Part shown: positions 31,062 through 39,588 of the stretch, piece after piece
Position numbering within the stretch: the stretch's first letter is position 1
How the letters are laid out: the number at the start of each line of letters is the position of its first letter
Origin: JASEGV01 sp947085405
GTDB taxonomy: Bacteria > Bacteroidota > Ignavibacteria > UBA10030 > BY39
Assembly: GCA_947085405.1 (NCBI GenBank)
Contig: CAMTWO010000035.1
Location: 34,654-98,653, forward strand
Length of the DNA stretch: 64,000 nt
Direction of reading: 5' to 3'
Made by a program: the position numbers and the translations under genes
The notes under the pieces: model-generated
Told to the model about the DNA's origin: nothing
The model's database searches: none
What the model saw: the letters and a program-made list of their open reading frames with translations, nothing else

Positions 31062-31958
31062 ACTTAAATTTCGGTTGTATTTCGATTAGTCGAACTCGTT
31101 CTCTTGCAATTTTACAATACTCGTGGCTGATTTCAATACCAATATAATTTCTATTCATTTCGCTGGCTACTCTTGGTGTTGTTCCACTGCCACACATTGG
31201 GTCAAGAACAACGTCGCCGGAATTTGTCCAAGAGAAAATATGGTCTCTCACAAGTTCGCAAGGAAATGGTGCTGGGTGTCCTTTCGCTTCCTGGTCTTCT
31301 TGTTTTTTGCCGACGACATAATCCCAAATATTGCCTTTAATCCGCCAAAGGCGGACGAGGGTTAATTCCCCGCCTCTTGAGGCGAATAAAATAAAATTTG
31401 TTAACAGATACCTCGCTGCTCGCGGCGAGGAGATTCATTTTTTTTATCTTTTACTGGCTTTGCTAATTTCTCTCTTGTCTGCTCGTTCTTTGAATAGTTT
31501 TTGTAGGTTGTGCCGTTGAGTTCTAAACCTGCGTGCATACAGTCAACTAATATTGGGTTATGTGTCTTAACTACGCCCTTGCTGAATACGAACATATACT
31601 CAAACTCATTGGTGTATCTCTTGCGATAGATTTGAGGAATTGGATTTTTCTTTCTGAAAATCATTGTGTCGTGTAGATTGAACCCAATTTCCTTAAAATA
31701 CATAGCCTGCTTAAAACTTGTTCCAGTTTCCGTAGCGTCAATTGTTGCATCAGCAACAACCCAAACCACCACACCGCCTGGTTTTGTAATGCGGAATAAT
31801 TCTTTTACTATGTCTTCAAATGGGAAAACATAACCCTTATAGTTTCTTAAATCATCGTAAGGTGGTGAGGTAACAGTCAAGTCAATTACGTCATCTTGAA
31901 ATTTTTTCGTTACTTCAACGCAATTACCTTCAATGATTTTGTTTATATATTTTTCCAT
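31021..31958 (-). pseudogene. DNA methyltransferase (N4-cytosine / N6-adenine), split by a 98-bp insertion
   Basis: The 5' part (31958 to about 31440) has the catalytic motif TSPPYDDLRNYKGY and segments PGGVVVWVVADATI and FEYMFVFSKG. The 3' part (from 31341 to 31021) has WDYVVGKKQEDQEAKGHPAPFP, then the SAM-binding DPMCGSGTT and NRNYIGIEISHEYCKIA. The motif order, catalytic before SAM-binding, is that of beta-class type II enzymes. The halves lie in different frames, and the 5' frame stops inside the insertion. Removing 31342-31439 rejoins them in frame as VKDKK-IKGNIWDY, so the gene was intact before the insertion. Confidence 0.85.
31342..31439 (+). mobile_element. 98-bp palindromic MITE related to IS200/IS605 ends
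   Basis: It consists of three palindromes: TCCGCC-AAA-GGCGGA (31341-31355), CGCCTC-TT-GAGGCG (31371-31384) preceded by GGGTTAATTCCC, and CCTCGC...GCGAGG (31411-31430). The middle block matches the left end of the IS200-like element at 63874-63900 (GGGTnAATnCCCCG then CTTG), with paired changes that keep the stem. No target duplication is seen, as expected for Y1-transposase elements. Exact ends are uncertain by a few bases because of T-runs. Confidence 0.75.
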
Positions 31959-32029
31959 ATTTTTAAGCTATTTGATTGAGAATACACCAGGATTTGTCAT
32001 TAGAAGAAATCTCGAATGACCGCCCTTAG

Positions 32030-32330
32030 AAAATGATGCAATATATGTCATCCCTAAAGGGATTTAAAGTTTTTCTCCTTGAATTATTCTATAAATATTC
32101 AATCCCTTTGGGATTATGTTTCTCACGAAGGTCCCAAAGGGATTCTGGCAACGCCATTCCTTCGGAACGTTGGAATATGCCTTCTGCATTCATCCCGATA
32201 GGGATGAAATATTTATAGTATAAATTGAAAATACCTTCGGGACAGTACCTACAATTAAAATCCCTTCAGGGATGATATATGTTCTTTTCTCTATTGACAA
32301 ATTTGGGATAAAATATTAAACAGGAGAATT
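32030..32330. repeat. Dispersed intergenic repeat, copy B (longer copy)
   Basis: This region fills the 376-base gap between the methyltransferase remnant and the UMF1 transporter gene. It holds many small palindromes built on CCC/GGG: ATCCCTAAAGGGAT (32050-32063), AATCCCTTTGGGATT (32101-32115), CCCAAAGGG, CATCCCGATAGGGATG and ATCCCTTCAGGGAT, plus CCTTCGG units. Blocks shared with 928-1127 occur in the same order. A short open frame at 32033-32218 is a read-through of the repeat and not supported as a gene. Confidence 0.7.
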
Positions 32331-32334
32331 ATTA

Positions 32335-33609
32335 TCAAACGTCCTGCATTGTTTTCTCTTCATCAACTCTCTGCAGCAATATTAATCCCACGAGCATCAA
32401 TACTCCAACTGAAATTATAGCAACCCGCTGGTTGAATCCGGAAGAGATAAAACCAAAAAGTAAAGGTCCGATGATGGCGGAAGCTTTTCCGAAGAAAGAA
32501 TAGAACCCGAAAAATTCTGTCTTCTTTTCAAACGGTGTAATTTTCGACATCAAACTTCGGCTCGTTGATTGTGACGAACCAAGAGCCAATCCGGCAAGAA
32601 CTCCTACAAAATAAAATATTCCTTTGCTTGTAACAAAGTATGCAATCACCACAATAATTAACCACAAAATTAACGTGAGACTTAAAGTTCGCTTTTGACC
32701 AAAGTGGTCAGAAAGAATTCCAAATAAAATTGAACCGATAATTGCTGAAGTCTGCACTAACGCGAAAAAGATTATGATTTCTGAAATTTCGAAGTGCAAA
32801 GTTTCGCGTGCAAAAATTGAAGAAAAAATAATTATTGTATTAATAGCATCTATGTAAATGAAATAGGATAACAGAAACTTGCCGATGTTTTTATACTTAT
32901 TAAATTCTTTGAAAGTGGATTTAACTCTTTTGTATCCGATGCTTACAAAGTTTAATTTTAAACTTGCGGTTCTGTTTTTTTCCTTCAGGAATAGAAATAA
33001 GGGGATAGAAAAAATGAGAAAAAAACCGGCGGCAATCAGAAAACTTATTTGAACGTTCAAAATATTTTCGGGAACAAAACCTTTGATATAAAAAGGGAAG
33101 GCGATGAGCAAGGTAAACAGCGAGCCGATATAACCCATCGCAAAACCATAACCGGAAACCCTGCCATAACTTCGTTGAGTAGTAATTTCAGGAAGGAATG
33201 AGTCGTAAAAAACCAAACCCGCTTCGAAACCAATATTGGCAAGAATCAATAGCAAGATTGCTAACAACACTGTTGATTCTGCCGTAAAAAATAATGTACT
33301 GGTAGCTAAAATACAGAGGAGTGTAAAAATTAAAAGGAAGCGTTTTTTGCCGGCACCGTAATCAGCGACGGCGCCTAAAATGGGCGAAATTATAGCAACA
33401 ATCAGCATAGATATGCTGAAAGCTAATCCCCACAGGAAGTCGCCGTCTTTACCCCCTTGGTTTATAATTTCTTTAAAAAAAAGGGGGTAGCCAACAGTTA
33501 GAATCAGAACATAAAAAGCGGTGTTTGCAAAATCGAAAAGAGCCCAGACAAAAATTTGAGAACGGTTAGAAGTATGGTGCAAACTTGCATCGGGGCTCTT
33601 ATCGTCCAT
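32335..33609 (-). CDS. UMF1/Atg22-family MFS transporter
   Basis: This 424-residue inner-membrane protein has about 12 spans. The start FVWALFDFANTAFYVLILTVGYPLFF is the signature of the UMF1 (Atg22-like) branch of the major facilitator superfamily. A loop GILSDHFGQKRTLSLTLILW matches the MFS loop between spans. Yeast Atg22 exports amino acids from the vacuole; the bacterial substrates are not established. Its start codon shares one base with the nusB stop (TAATG), so the two genes are co-translated. Confidence 0.85.
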   Translation of the reverse strand: MDDKSPDASLHHTSNRSQIFVWALFDFANTAFYVLILTVGYPLFFKEIINQGGKDGDFLWGLAFSISMLIVAIISPILGAVADYGAGKKRFLLIFTLLCILATSTLFFTAESTVLLAILLLILANIGFEAGLVFYDSFLPEITTQRSYGRVSGYGFAMGYIGSLFTLLIAFPFYIKGFVPENILNVQISFLIAAGFFLIFSIPLFLFLKEKNRTASLKLNFVSIGYKRVKSTFKEFNKYKNIGKFLLSYFIYIDAINTIIIFSSIFARETLHFEISEIIIFFALVQTSAIIGSILFGILSDHFGQKRTLSLTLILWLIIVVIAYFVTSKGIFYFVGVLAGLALGSSQSTSRSLMSKITPFEKKTEFFGFYSFFGKASAIIGPLLFGFISSGFNQRVAIISVGVLMLVGLILLQRVDEEKTMQDV

Positions 33610-34106
33610 TACTCTTTTGGGGGATTTGAGGGTTTCTGTGTCGGAGTTGTGGATTCAGAAATTAATCCGCGTCCCGATTTTTTCAATTTATTTTCTTGCT
33701 GTAGCTGGTCGTAAACAGCATCAAGAACACCGTTAATGAACTTACCGCTCTTTTCTGTGCTGTAGTTTTTAGCAATTTCGATTGCTTCGTTGATTGTTAC
33801 TTTGGGTGGAATATCGTCGAAGTAGATAAGCTCGCATATTCCGATTCTTAACAAAAATTTATCTATAACTGCGATGCGGCTGAATTCCCAGTTTGCTACT
33901 TTCGATTTTATAATTTCATCCAGCTCGTCCTGGTGCTGGATTACTTTATATATTATTTGTTTAGCAAAATCGAAATCGGTCTTGTTCGTTTGCAGCTCTG
34001 TTAAAACATCATCAATTACTTTTGTAATCGGTTCTTGTGATACTTCGTGAGCATAAAGAACTTGCAGAACTTTTTCTCGTATTGCGCGTCGTTTAAATGT
34101 TACCAT
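33609..34106 (-). CDS. nusB: Transcription antitermination factor NusB
   Basis: NusB joins NusE on boxA RNA to prevent early termination of rRNA operons. The N-terminus RRAIREKVLQVLYAHEVS, the middle ANWEFSRIAVIDKFLLRIGICELIY and PKVTINEAIEIAKNYSTEKSGKFINGVLDAV are all standard. The protein (165 residues) has a Ser/Pro/Thr-rich tail beyond the fold, which is not conserved in the family. It follows the leucine dehydrogenase-like gene by nine bases. Confidence 0.95.
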   Translation of the reverse strand: MVTFKRRAIREKVLQVLYAHEVSQEPITKVIDDVLTELQTNKTDFDFAKQIIYKVIQHQDELDEIIKSKVANWEFSRIAVIDKFLLRIGICELIYFDDIPPKVTINEAIEIAKNYSTEKSGKFINGVLDAVYDQLQQENKLKKSGRGLISESTTPTQKPSNPPKE

Positions 34107-34115
34107 ATTAAATTT

Positions 34116-35231
34116 TTATTTGGACAATTCGCCTAACCTGCCGCTGAATTCCGATTTGCCTGAATAAACCTGACGGATTTTTCCGATTGAATTTATTCTT
34201 GCTTCAGCAAGTTTATTTGAAGCTACATGAGTTGGAATTTTTTCGCTTTTTGAAATAGCCAGTATCGTTTTGATTGTGTCGTAAATTTGACCCGCCTGCT
34301 TCATCGCACGCTCGGAATGGTATCCTTCGAGTTCATTAGCGACATTAATCAAACCGCCCGCATTGATGGCGTAATCGGGAGCGTAAATAATTCCTTTATC
34401 CATCAAAATTTTTCCGTGTTTGTTCTCATCTGCAAGTTGATTGTTTGCCCCGCCGGCGATAATCTTAAATTTCATTCTATTAATTGTGTCGTCATTAATT
34501 ATTGCACCGAGTGCGCAGGGACAAAAAACGTCGGCATCAACATCGTAAATTTTATCTGGGTGAACGTATTCGGCTTTCGTATCTGCAATAATTGATTTTG
34601 CTTTATCTTCATATATATCGGTAACAAATATTTTCGCACCATCTTTTACAAGATGATCGCAAACATATTTTGCAACGTTACCGGCGCCTTGAACTGCAAC
34701 TTTTTTACCCGCTAACGAATCGCTGCCGGTTAATTCTTTCATAGCAGCTTTCATCCCAACGTAAACGCCATACGCAGTAAACGGAGACGGGTCGCCGCTT
34801 CCACCCAAAGCTTTATCAATTCCGGTTACGTACTTTGTTTCCATACGAACGTATTCCATATCTTGAACCGAAGTACCAACATCTTCAGCGGTGATGTAAC
34901 GTCCCGCAAGTCCGTCAACGAATCTGCCAAAAGCTCTGTACATCAATTCAGTTTTGTCTTTGTGAGGGTCGCCGATGATAACAGCTTTACCGCCGCCTAA
35001 ATTTAAACCCGCAACTGCTGCTTTATAAGTCATTCCGCGTGAAAGTCGCAGAACATCAATTAGTGCGTCTGTTTCCGAAGCATACATCCACATGCGGGTT
35101 CCGCCTAAAGCCGGTCCGAGCGTGGTATCGTGAATTCCGATAATTGCTTTAAGGTTTGCTTCTTCACTCGAGCAGAATACAACTTGTTCGTGATCATATT
35201 TTCTAATTTCTTCAAATAACATACTATCCAT
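34116..35231 (-). CDS. Leucine/valine/phenylalanine dehydrogenase
   Basis: This 371-residue NAD-dependent enzyme deaminates branched-chain or aromatic amino acids to 2-oxo acids. Family motifs are ALGGTRMWMY, the GLNLGGGKAVIIGDP loop with the substrate Lys, AEDVGTSVQDMEYV, the nucleotide motif VQGAGNVAKYV and GGANNQLADENKHG. The last distinguishes it from glutamate dehydrogenases. Leucine dehydrogenase is the closest guess; exact preference is not readable. It lies upstream of nusB and downstream of the ABC ATPase gene on the same strand. Confidence 0.88.
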   Translation of the reverse strand: MDSMLFEEIRKYDHEQVVFCSSEEANLKAIIGIHDTTLGPALGGTRMWMYASETDALIDVLRLSRGMTYKAAVAGLNLGGGKAVIIGDPHKDKTELMYRAFGRFVDGLAGRYITAEDVGTSVQDMEYVRMETKYVTGIDKALGGSGDPSPFTAYGVYVGMKAAMKELTGSDSLAGKKVAVQGAGNVAKYVCDHLVKDGAKIFVTDIYEDKAKSIIADTKAEYVHPDKIYDVDADVFCPCALGAIINDDTINRMKFKIIAGGANNQLADENKHGKILMDKGIIYAPDYAINAGGLINVANELEGYHSERAMKQAGQIYDTIKTILAISKSEKIPTHVASNKLAEARINSIGKIRQVYSGKSEFSGRLGELSK

Positions 35232-35239
35232 CTCCTTGT

Positions 35240-36061
35240 TTAATTAATTTTATTTTTAAAATCCGGTATCAATGTTACACGTGGCGAAGTTATTACCGGA
35301 TGACTATCAATTATTACCTCTGTGCGAAATACTTCTTCTATATTTTTTTTGTTCACAACCGAAGCAGTTTTACCCACAGCGTGAACTTTACCAAAATTCA
35401 GTATTAAAATTTCATCACTAAACATCGAAGCGATATTTAAATCGTGAAATACAGCTACCACCGATATACCGTCGTTAGTAACTAATTTTTTAATGAGAGT
35501 TAGAATTTCGATTTGATGTTGCAAATCGAGATGAGTATTCGGCTCATCGAGCAACAAGATTGGCGATTGTTGAGCGAGAGCGCGAGCCAAAAATACGCGT
35601 TGGATTTCGCCGCCCGATAATTCGTTAATATAGCGTGACGACAAATGTTGAATATCCGTTTTTTTTATCGCATCTTGGGCAATATTTTTATCCTCAATGT
35701 TCTCGAAACCGAAACCCTGGAGATACGGTGAACGCCCCATCAAAACGATTTCATAAACTGTAAATGGAAAAGCAAGCGGTTGAGTTTGAGGAACAAAAGC
35801 AATTTTTTTTGCTAAATCTTTTCGTGGTATTGTTGAATAATCTTTTTCAAAAATTTTTACCTTCCCGCTATCGGGTAATAAAATTTTACTGATGATTTTT
35901 AATAATGTCGATTTGCCCGATCCGTTGGGTCCAACGATACTCAAAAATGTTCCTGCCGTTAACGACAAGAGTATTTTATCTAACGAAAAATGGGTAATCA
36001 ACTTTTTATCTTTATGTGCCGGGTAACTAAAAGTAATATTTTCAACATTTATACTGTACAT
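35240..36061 (-). CDS. ABC transporter ATP-binding protein (heme/cobalamin/iron-siderophore type)
   Basis: This 273-residue ATPase has Walker A GPNGSGKST (about 50-58), the Q-loop FVPQTQPLAFPFTVYEIVLMGR, the signature LSGGEIQRVFLARALAQ, Walker B PILLLDEPNTHLD and the H-loop VVAVFHDLN. The MGRSPY stretch after the Q-loop is typical of the BtuD/FecE/HmuV group. The ATG at 36061 shares one base with the fbp stop (TAATG) and is preferred over an in-frame start ten codons earlier. No permease or binding protein is adjacent. Confidence 0.85.
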   Translation of the reverse strand: MYSINVENITFSYPAHKDKKLITHFSLDKILLSLTAGTFLSIVGPNGSGKSTLLKIISKILLPDSGKVKIFEKDYSTIPRKDLAKKIAFVPQTQPLAFPFTVYEIVLMGRSPYLQGFGFENIEDKNIAQDAIKKTDIQHLSSRYINELSGGEIQRVFLARALAQQSPILLLDEPNTHLDLQHQIEILTLIKKLVTNDGISVVAVFHDLNIASMFSDEILILNFGKVHAVGKTASVVNKKNIEEVFRTEVIIDSHPVITSPRVTLIPDFKNKIN

Positions 36062-37071
36062 TATTCGGGGGAAGATAAAAATTCCTGGCACTTGGTTACA
36101 TCTTCGCTGCTTCCGATGAAAATCGGAGTTTGTTGATGCAATGAATTTGGGGTGATATCTAAAATTCTTTGTTTTCCGTTAATTGCTTTCCCGCCGGCTT
36201 GTTCGACTATGAAAGCCATAGGATTGCATTCATACATCAATCGTAATTTTCCATCAGGGTTCTTCTTGTCGCCCGGATATATAAAAATACCACCATATAA
36301 AAGTGTGCGGTGAACATCGCCGACCATTGTTCCAATGTATCGCAGCGAATAGGGCCTTCCCGATGGGCTATCAATTTCTTTTAAATATTTGATGTATCTC
36401 TGCATCGAAGGATACCAATAATTGTAATTGCCTTCGTTTATGCTGTACATTTTTCCCTTCGGAGGAATTCTTATATTTTCATTCGACAATAAAAATTCAC
36501 CAACCGACGGATCAAGTGTAAATCCATGAACTCCATTTCCCGTAGTATATATGAACATCGTGCTTGTTCCATAAATTATATAACCGGCAGCAACCTGATT
36601 GTAACCGGTTTGCAGACAGTCTTCCAAAGTTCCGACTCCCGAAGGAGTAACCCTTTTAAAAATACTGAATATTGTACCAATTGTAATATTCGCATCTATA
36701 TTCGATGAACCGTCTAACGGATCAAACAACATAACATATTTTCCGCTGTTATACTTTCTGGGTATTTCAATTAAACCGTTGCTCTCTTCCGAAGCCATAG
36801 CGCAGATGTTTCCGCTGTAAAACATTGTTTTGTATATAGTTTCGTCGGCAAACAAATCCAACTTTTTTAAAATATCTCCAGAAACGTTCACTTGGTCGGT
36901 CGTTCCGAGAATGTTTACCAATCCGGCTTTGCTTACTTCGCGCCAAACTAATTTTGCAGCAAGTGTTAATGCGAATAGCATGTTTGAAAATTCACCCGAT
37001 GCTGAAGGAAAATGTTCCTCCTGCTCCCGAATAAACCGCTCTAGAGTCATGATTTTTGGATTTGAAACCAT
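36061..37071 (-). CDS. fbp: Fructose-1,6-bisphosphatase class I
   Basis: This gluconeogenic enzyme splits fructose-1,6-bisphosphate. The metal and active-site motifs are SEESNGLIEI and FDPLDGSSNIDANITIGTIFSI; the later YSLRYIGTMVGDVHRTLLYGGIFIYPGD and EQAGGKAINGKQRILDI are also family features. At 336 residues it is full length. The start could also be the Met seven codons downstream (TLERFIREQEEHF). It leads a run with the ABC ATPase on the minus strand and is divergent from etfB. Confidence 0.95.
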   Translation of the reverse strand: MVSNPKIMTLERFIREQEEHFPSASGEFSNMLFALTLAAKLVWREVSKAGLVNILGTTDQVNVSGDILKKLDLFADETIYKTMFYSGNICAMASEESNGLIEIPRKYNSGKYVMLFDPLDGSSNIDANITIGTIFSIFKRVTPSGVGTLEDCLQTGYNQVAAGYIIYGTSTMFIYTTGNGVHGFTLDPSVGEFLLSNENIRIPPKGKMYSINEGNYNYWYPSMQRYIKYLKEIDSPSGRPYSLRYIGTMVGDVHRTLLYGGIFIYPGDKKNPDGKLRLMYECNPMAFIVEQAGGKAINGKQRILDITPNSLHQQTPIFIGSSEDVTKCQEFLSSPE

Positions 37072-37182
37072 ATACGAATTTAATTTAAAAAATTGAATAA
37101 AGTGGGATTATTTGATTGTAATTTAGGAAACATTTATATAATAAGCAATTAAATTTTGCCTTTTCTAACTTTTATCAATATA

Positions 37183-37210
37183 TTGCAACAGAAAAATTTT
37201 GAAGTAAAAT
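37183..37210 (+). promoter_or_regulatory. Possible promoter of the etfBA operon
   Basis: TTGCAA (37183-37188), 16 bases, TAAAAT (37205-37210), 26 bases before the etfB ATG. The setting is A/T-rich, so this is tentative. Confidence 0.35.
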
Positions 37211-37236
37211 ATCATTTAAAAAAATAGGTGTTTCAA

Positions 37237-37983
37237 ATGAAAATAGCTGTTTGTGTTAATCACGTTCCCGATACTGAAGCAAAGGTTAGAATAAGTCCCG
37301 ACGGCAAAACAATCGACAAGACGGGGATAAATTTTATTTTAAATCCGTACGATGAAATTGCTGTTGAACAGGGTTTACAATTAAAAGAAAAATTTGGCGG
37401 CGAAGTAATTGTAGTTTCTCTCGGCGGCGACTCCAACAAGGAGACATTGCGAAAAGCCCTTGCGATGGGTGCCGATAAAGCTGTCTTGCTGAAAGACGAT
37501 TCGATACGAGATTCTTTTGCAGTAGCTACAGCACTTGCCGATGCACTAAAGGAAATCAATCCCGATGTGATATTGTTAGGTAAGCAGTCGATCGATTATG
37601 ATAACTCGCAAATGGTTGGGCTTGTTGGCGAGCTTCTTAATTTACCTTCGGTTTCGGTTGTTGTGAAATTGGAAATCCACGACAACAAAATTATCTGTGA
37701 AAGGGAAATTGAAGGCGGACACGAAAAAGTTGAAAGCCAACTCCCGATTGTTTTAAGCGTTCAAAAGGGATTGTGCGAACCCCGCTATCCTTCGCTTAAA
37801 GGAATAATGGCAGCGAAATCGAAACCGATTGAAGAGAAACAGATACCTGCCGTTAATTCAAAAGTAGAAACAATTTCTCTGCGTATGCCTCAATCAAAAG
37901 CGGCGGGAAAAATTGTTGGGACCGATTCTTCCGCAGTAAAAGATTTGGTTCGTTTGTTACACGAAGAAGCAAAAGTAATTTGA
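37237..37983 (+). CDS. etfB: Electron transfer flavoprotein beta subunit
   Basis: EtfB pairs with EtfA to carry electrons from acyl-CoA and other dehydrogenases to the quinone pool. Typical stretches are KIAVCVNHVPDTEAKVRI, NPYDEIAVEQGLQLKE, the AMP-binding LGKQSIDYDNSQM and RYPSLKGIMAAKSKPIE. The ATG at 37237 is preferred to a GTG three codons upstream, because the GTG lies within the AGGTG that serves as ribosome site. The etfA gene follows after 34 bases. Confidence 0.93.
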   Translation: MKIAVCVNHVPDTEAKVRISPDGKTIDKTGINFILNPYDEIAVEQGLQLKEKFGGEVIVVSLGGDSNKETLRKALAMGADKAVLLKDDSIRDSFAVATALADALKEINPDVILLGKQSIDYDNSQMVGLVGELLNLPSVSVVVKLEIHDNKIICEREIEGGHEKVESQLPIVLSVQKGLCEPRYPSLKGIMAAKSKPIEEKQIPAVNSKVETISLRMPQSKAAGKIVGTDSSAVKDLVRLLHEEAKVI

Positions 37984-38017
37984 TGTTAAAATTAGAAAAC
38001 TAAAAACCGGAAGAAGT

Positions 38018-38992
38018 ATGAAAATATTAGCAATAGCAGAACAACGCGAAGGTAAATTCAAGAAAACAGCATTTGAAATAACAAAAGCTGCAAAAGAAAT
38101 AGCCGACAAACTTAATTGCGAGATGGTTTCGCTTGTAATGGGCAGTGGCGTAGAATCTATTGCATCAGAGTTGGGCGGCTTTGGTGCAACGCGTGTAATC
38201 GTTGTTGACGATCCTCAACTTAATTATTATTCAACGACTGCTTATACTAAAATTATTTCAGAAATTGCCAAGAAAGAGTCGGCGAATATACTTTTAATGC
38301 CGGCATCGCAAATAGGGAAAGATTTAGCTCCTCGTTTGGCAGTAAAATTTGATGCAGGATTAGTTTCTGACTGTACCGCATTAAAAATTGAGGACGGAAA
38401 TATTATTGCAACACGTCCGATTTTTGCCGGTAAAATAATTAGCGATGTAAAAATCGTCTCGGATGTGAAAATATTCACATTGCGTCCGAATGTGTTTACG
38501 GCAGGTTCAAGCAACGGCGCTCCCGCCACAGTCGAAAAAGTGCCTGTCGAGTTGACGCAAGCTGACTTCGCTTCTAAAGCAGTCGAAACCAAAGTAGCAG
38601 TCGGCAGACCCGATGTTACCGAAGCGAGCATCATAGTATCCGGCGGCAGAGGTATGAAAGGACCTGAAAATTTTAAATTGATAGAAGATTTAGCTGATGT
38701 ACTCGGAGCTGGTGTTGGAACTTCGCGTGCGGCTGTAGATGCCGGCTGGCGGCCTCACGACGAACAAGTGGGGCAGACGGGTAAAACTGTTGCGCCTAAT
38801 CTTTATTTTGCCTGCGGAATTTCGGGAGCAATTCAACATTTGGCTGGTATGTCGTCATCGAAGTGTATTGTCGCTATAAATAAAGATAAAGACGCTCCGA
38901 TATTTCAAATTGCTGATTATGGAATTGTTGGCGATGTGATTGAAGTTTTACCTGTACTGACTCAGGAAATTAAGACACTATTAGGAAAATAA
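38018..38992 (+). CDS. etfA: Electron transfer flavoprotein alpha subunit
   Basis: EtfA holds the redox-active FAD. The FAD-binding signature is seen in SGGRGMKGPENFKLIEDLA, GTSRAAVDAGWRPHDEQVGQTGKTVAPNLYFACGISGAIQHLAGM and KDKDAPIFQIADYGIVGD. It has 324 residues, normal length. Its stop shares one base with the next start (TAATG), so the nuclease gene is co-translated. Confidence 0.95.
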   Translation: MKILAIAEQREGKFKKTAFEITKAAKEIADKLNCEMVSLVMGSGVESIASELGGFGATRVIVVDDPQLNYYSTTAYTKIISEIAKKESANILLMPASQIGKDLAPRLAVKFDAGLVSDCTALKIEDGNIIATRPIFAGKIISDVKIVSDVKIFTLRPNVFTAGSSNGAPATVEKVPVELTQADFASKAVETKVAVGRPDVTEASIIVSGGRGMKGPENFKLIEDLADVLGAGVGTSRAAVDAGWRPHDEQVGQTGKTVAPNLYFACGISGAIQHLAGMSSSKCIVAINKDKDAPIFQIADYGIVGDVIEVLPVLTQEIKTLLGK

Positions 38993-39561
38993 TGGAATTA
39001 GAAAAGGTACAAGTAGATATCGTAGGACTTACAACGAGTCCGGCGAGCGGTGGTGCATACGCCTTACTGTTAAAAGAAGTAGATGGAAACCGTCAGCTTC
39101 CGATAATTATTGGCGCCTTCGAAGCTCAGTCGATTGCTTTGGAAATGGAAGGAATTAAACCACCACGCCCTTTGACACACGATTTGATTAAAAATATTAT
39201 TGATGCGATGGGATTCGAGATAACTGAAATTACCATCAGCGACCTGCGCGAGGGAACATTTTATGCGACCATAGCTTTAGACCGAGAGTTGATCGATTCC
39301 CGTCCGAGCGATGCCATAGCTTTAGCCGTACGGTGCGGAATACCAATCTATGTAATGGAAAAGGTAATGCGTGAAGCTTCGTTCTTCCCTGAAACCGAAG
39401 ATGTAGAAAAACGCCAGGCTTCTCCGGTTAAAATTCCCACCGATAAACTCGGTAGATTAAATATGTTGCGGAGTCAATTGAAGGATGCTGTTGAGCAGGA
39501 AGATTATGAAACAGCTTCCCAACTGAGAGATGCGATTCGTAAACTTGAATTATCTGAATAA
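38992..39561 (+). CDS. Bifunctional nuclease (DUF151) with UVR motif
   Basis: This 189-residue protein has the DUF151 nuclease domain (QLPIIIGAFEAQSIALEMEGIKPPRPLTHDL and RPSDAIALAVRCGIPIYV) and, after a linker, a UVR helical pair at about 152-187 (LRSQLKDAVEQEDYETASQLRDAIRKLE). The UVR motif mediates protein contacts in UvrB and UvrC. Domestic role is uncertain; plant homologues cleave RNA and DNA in vitro. The fusion of both domains is common in the Bacteroidetes/Chlorobi group. Confidence 0.88.
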   Translation: MELEKVQVDIVGLTTSPASGGAYALLLKEVDGNRQLPIIIGAFEAQSIALEMEGIKPPRPLTHDLIKNIIDAMGFEITEITISDLREGTFYATIALDRELIDSRPSDAIALAVRCGIPIYVMEKVMREASFFPETEDVEKRQASPVKIPTDKLGRLNMLRSQLKDAVEQEDYETASQLRDAIRKLELSE

Positions 39562-39588
39562 ATTAATATCAACTTAATGAGGTAAAAT

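Noticed and set aside
32033..32218. 61-residue frame on the + strand
   Set aside because: Entirely within the palindrome-rich repeat; no ribosome site.
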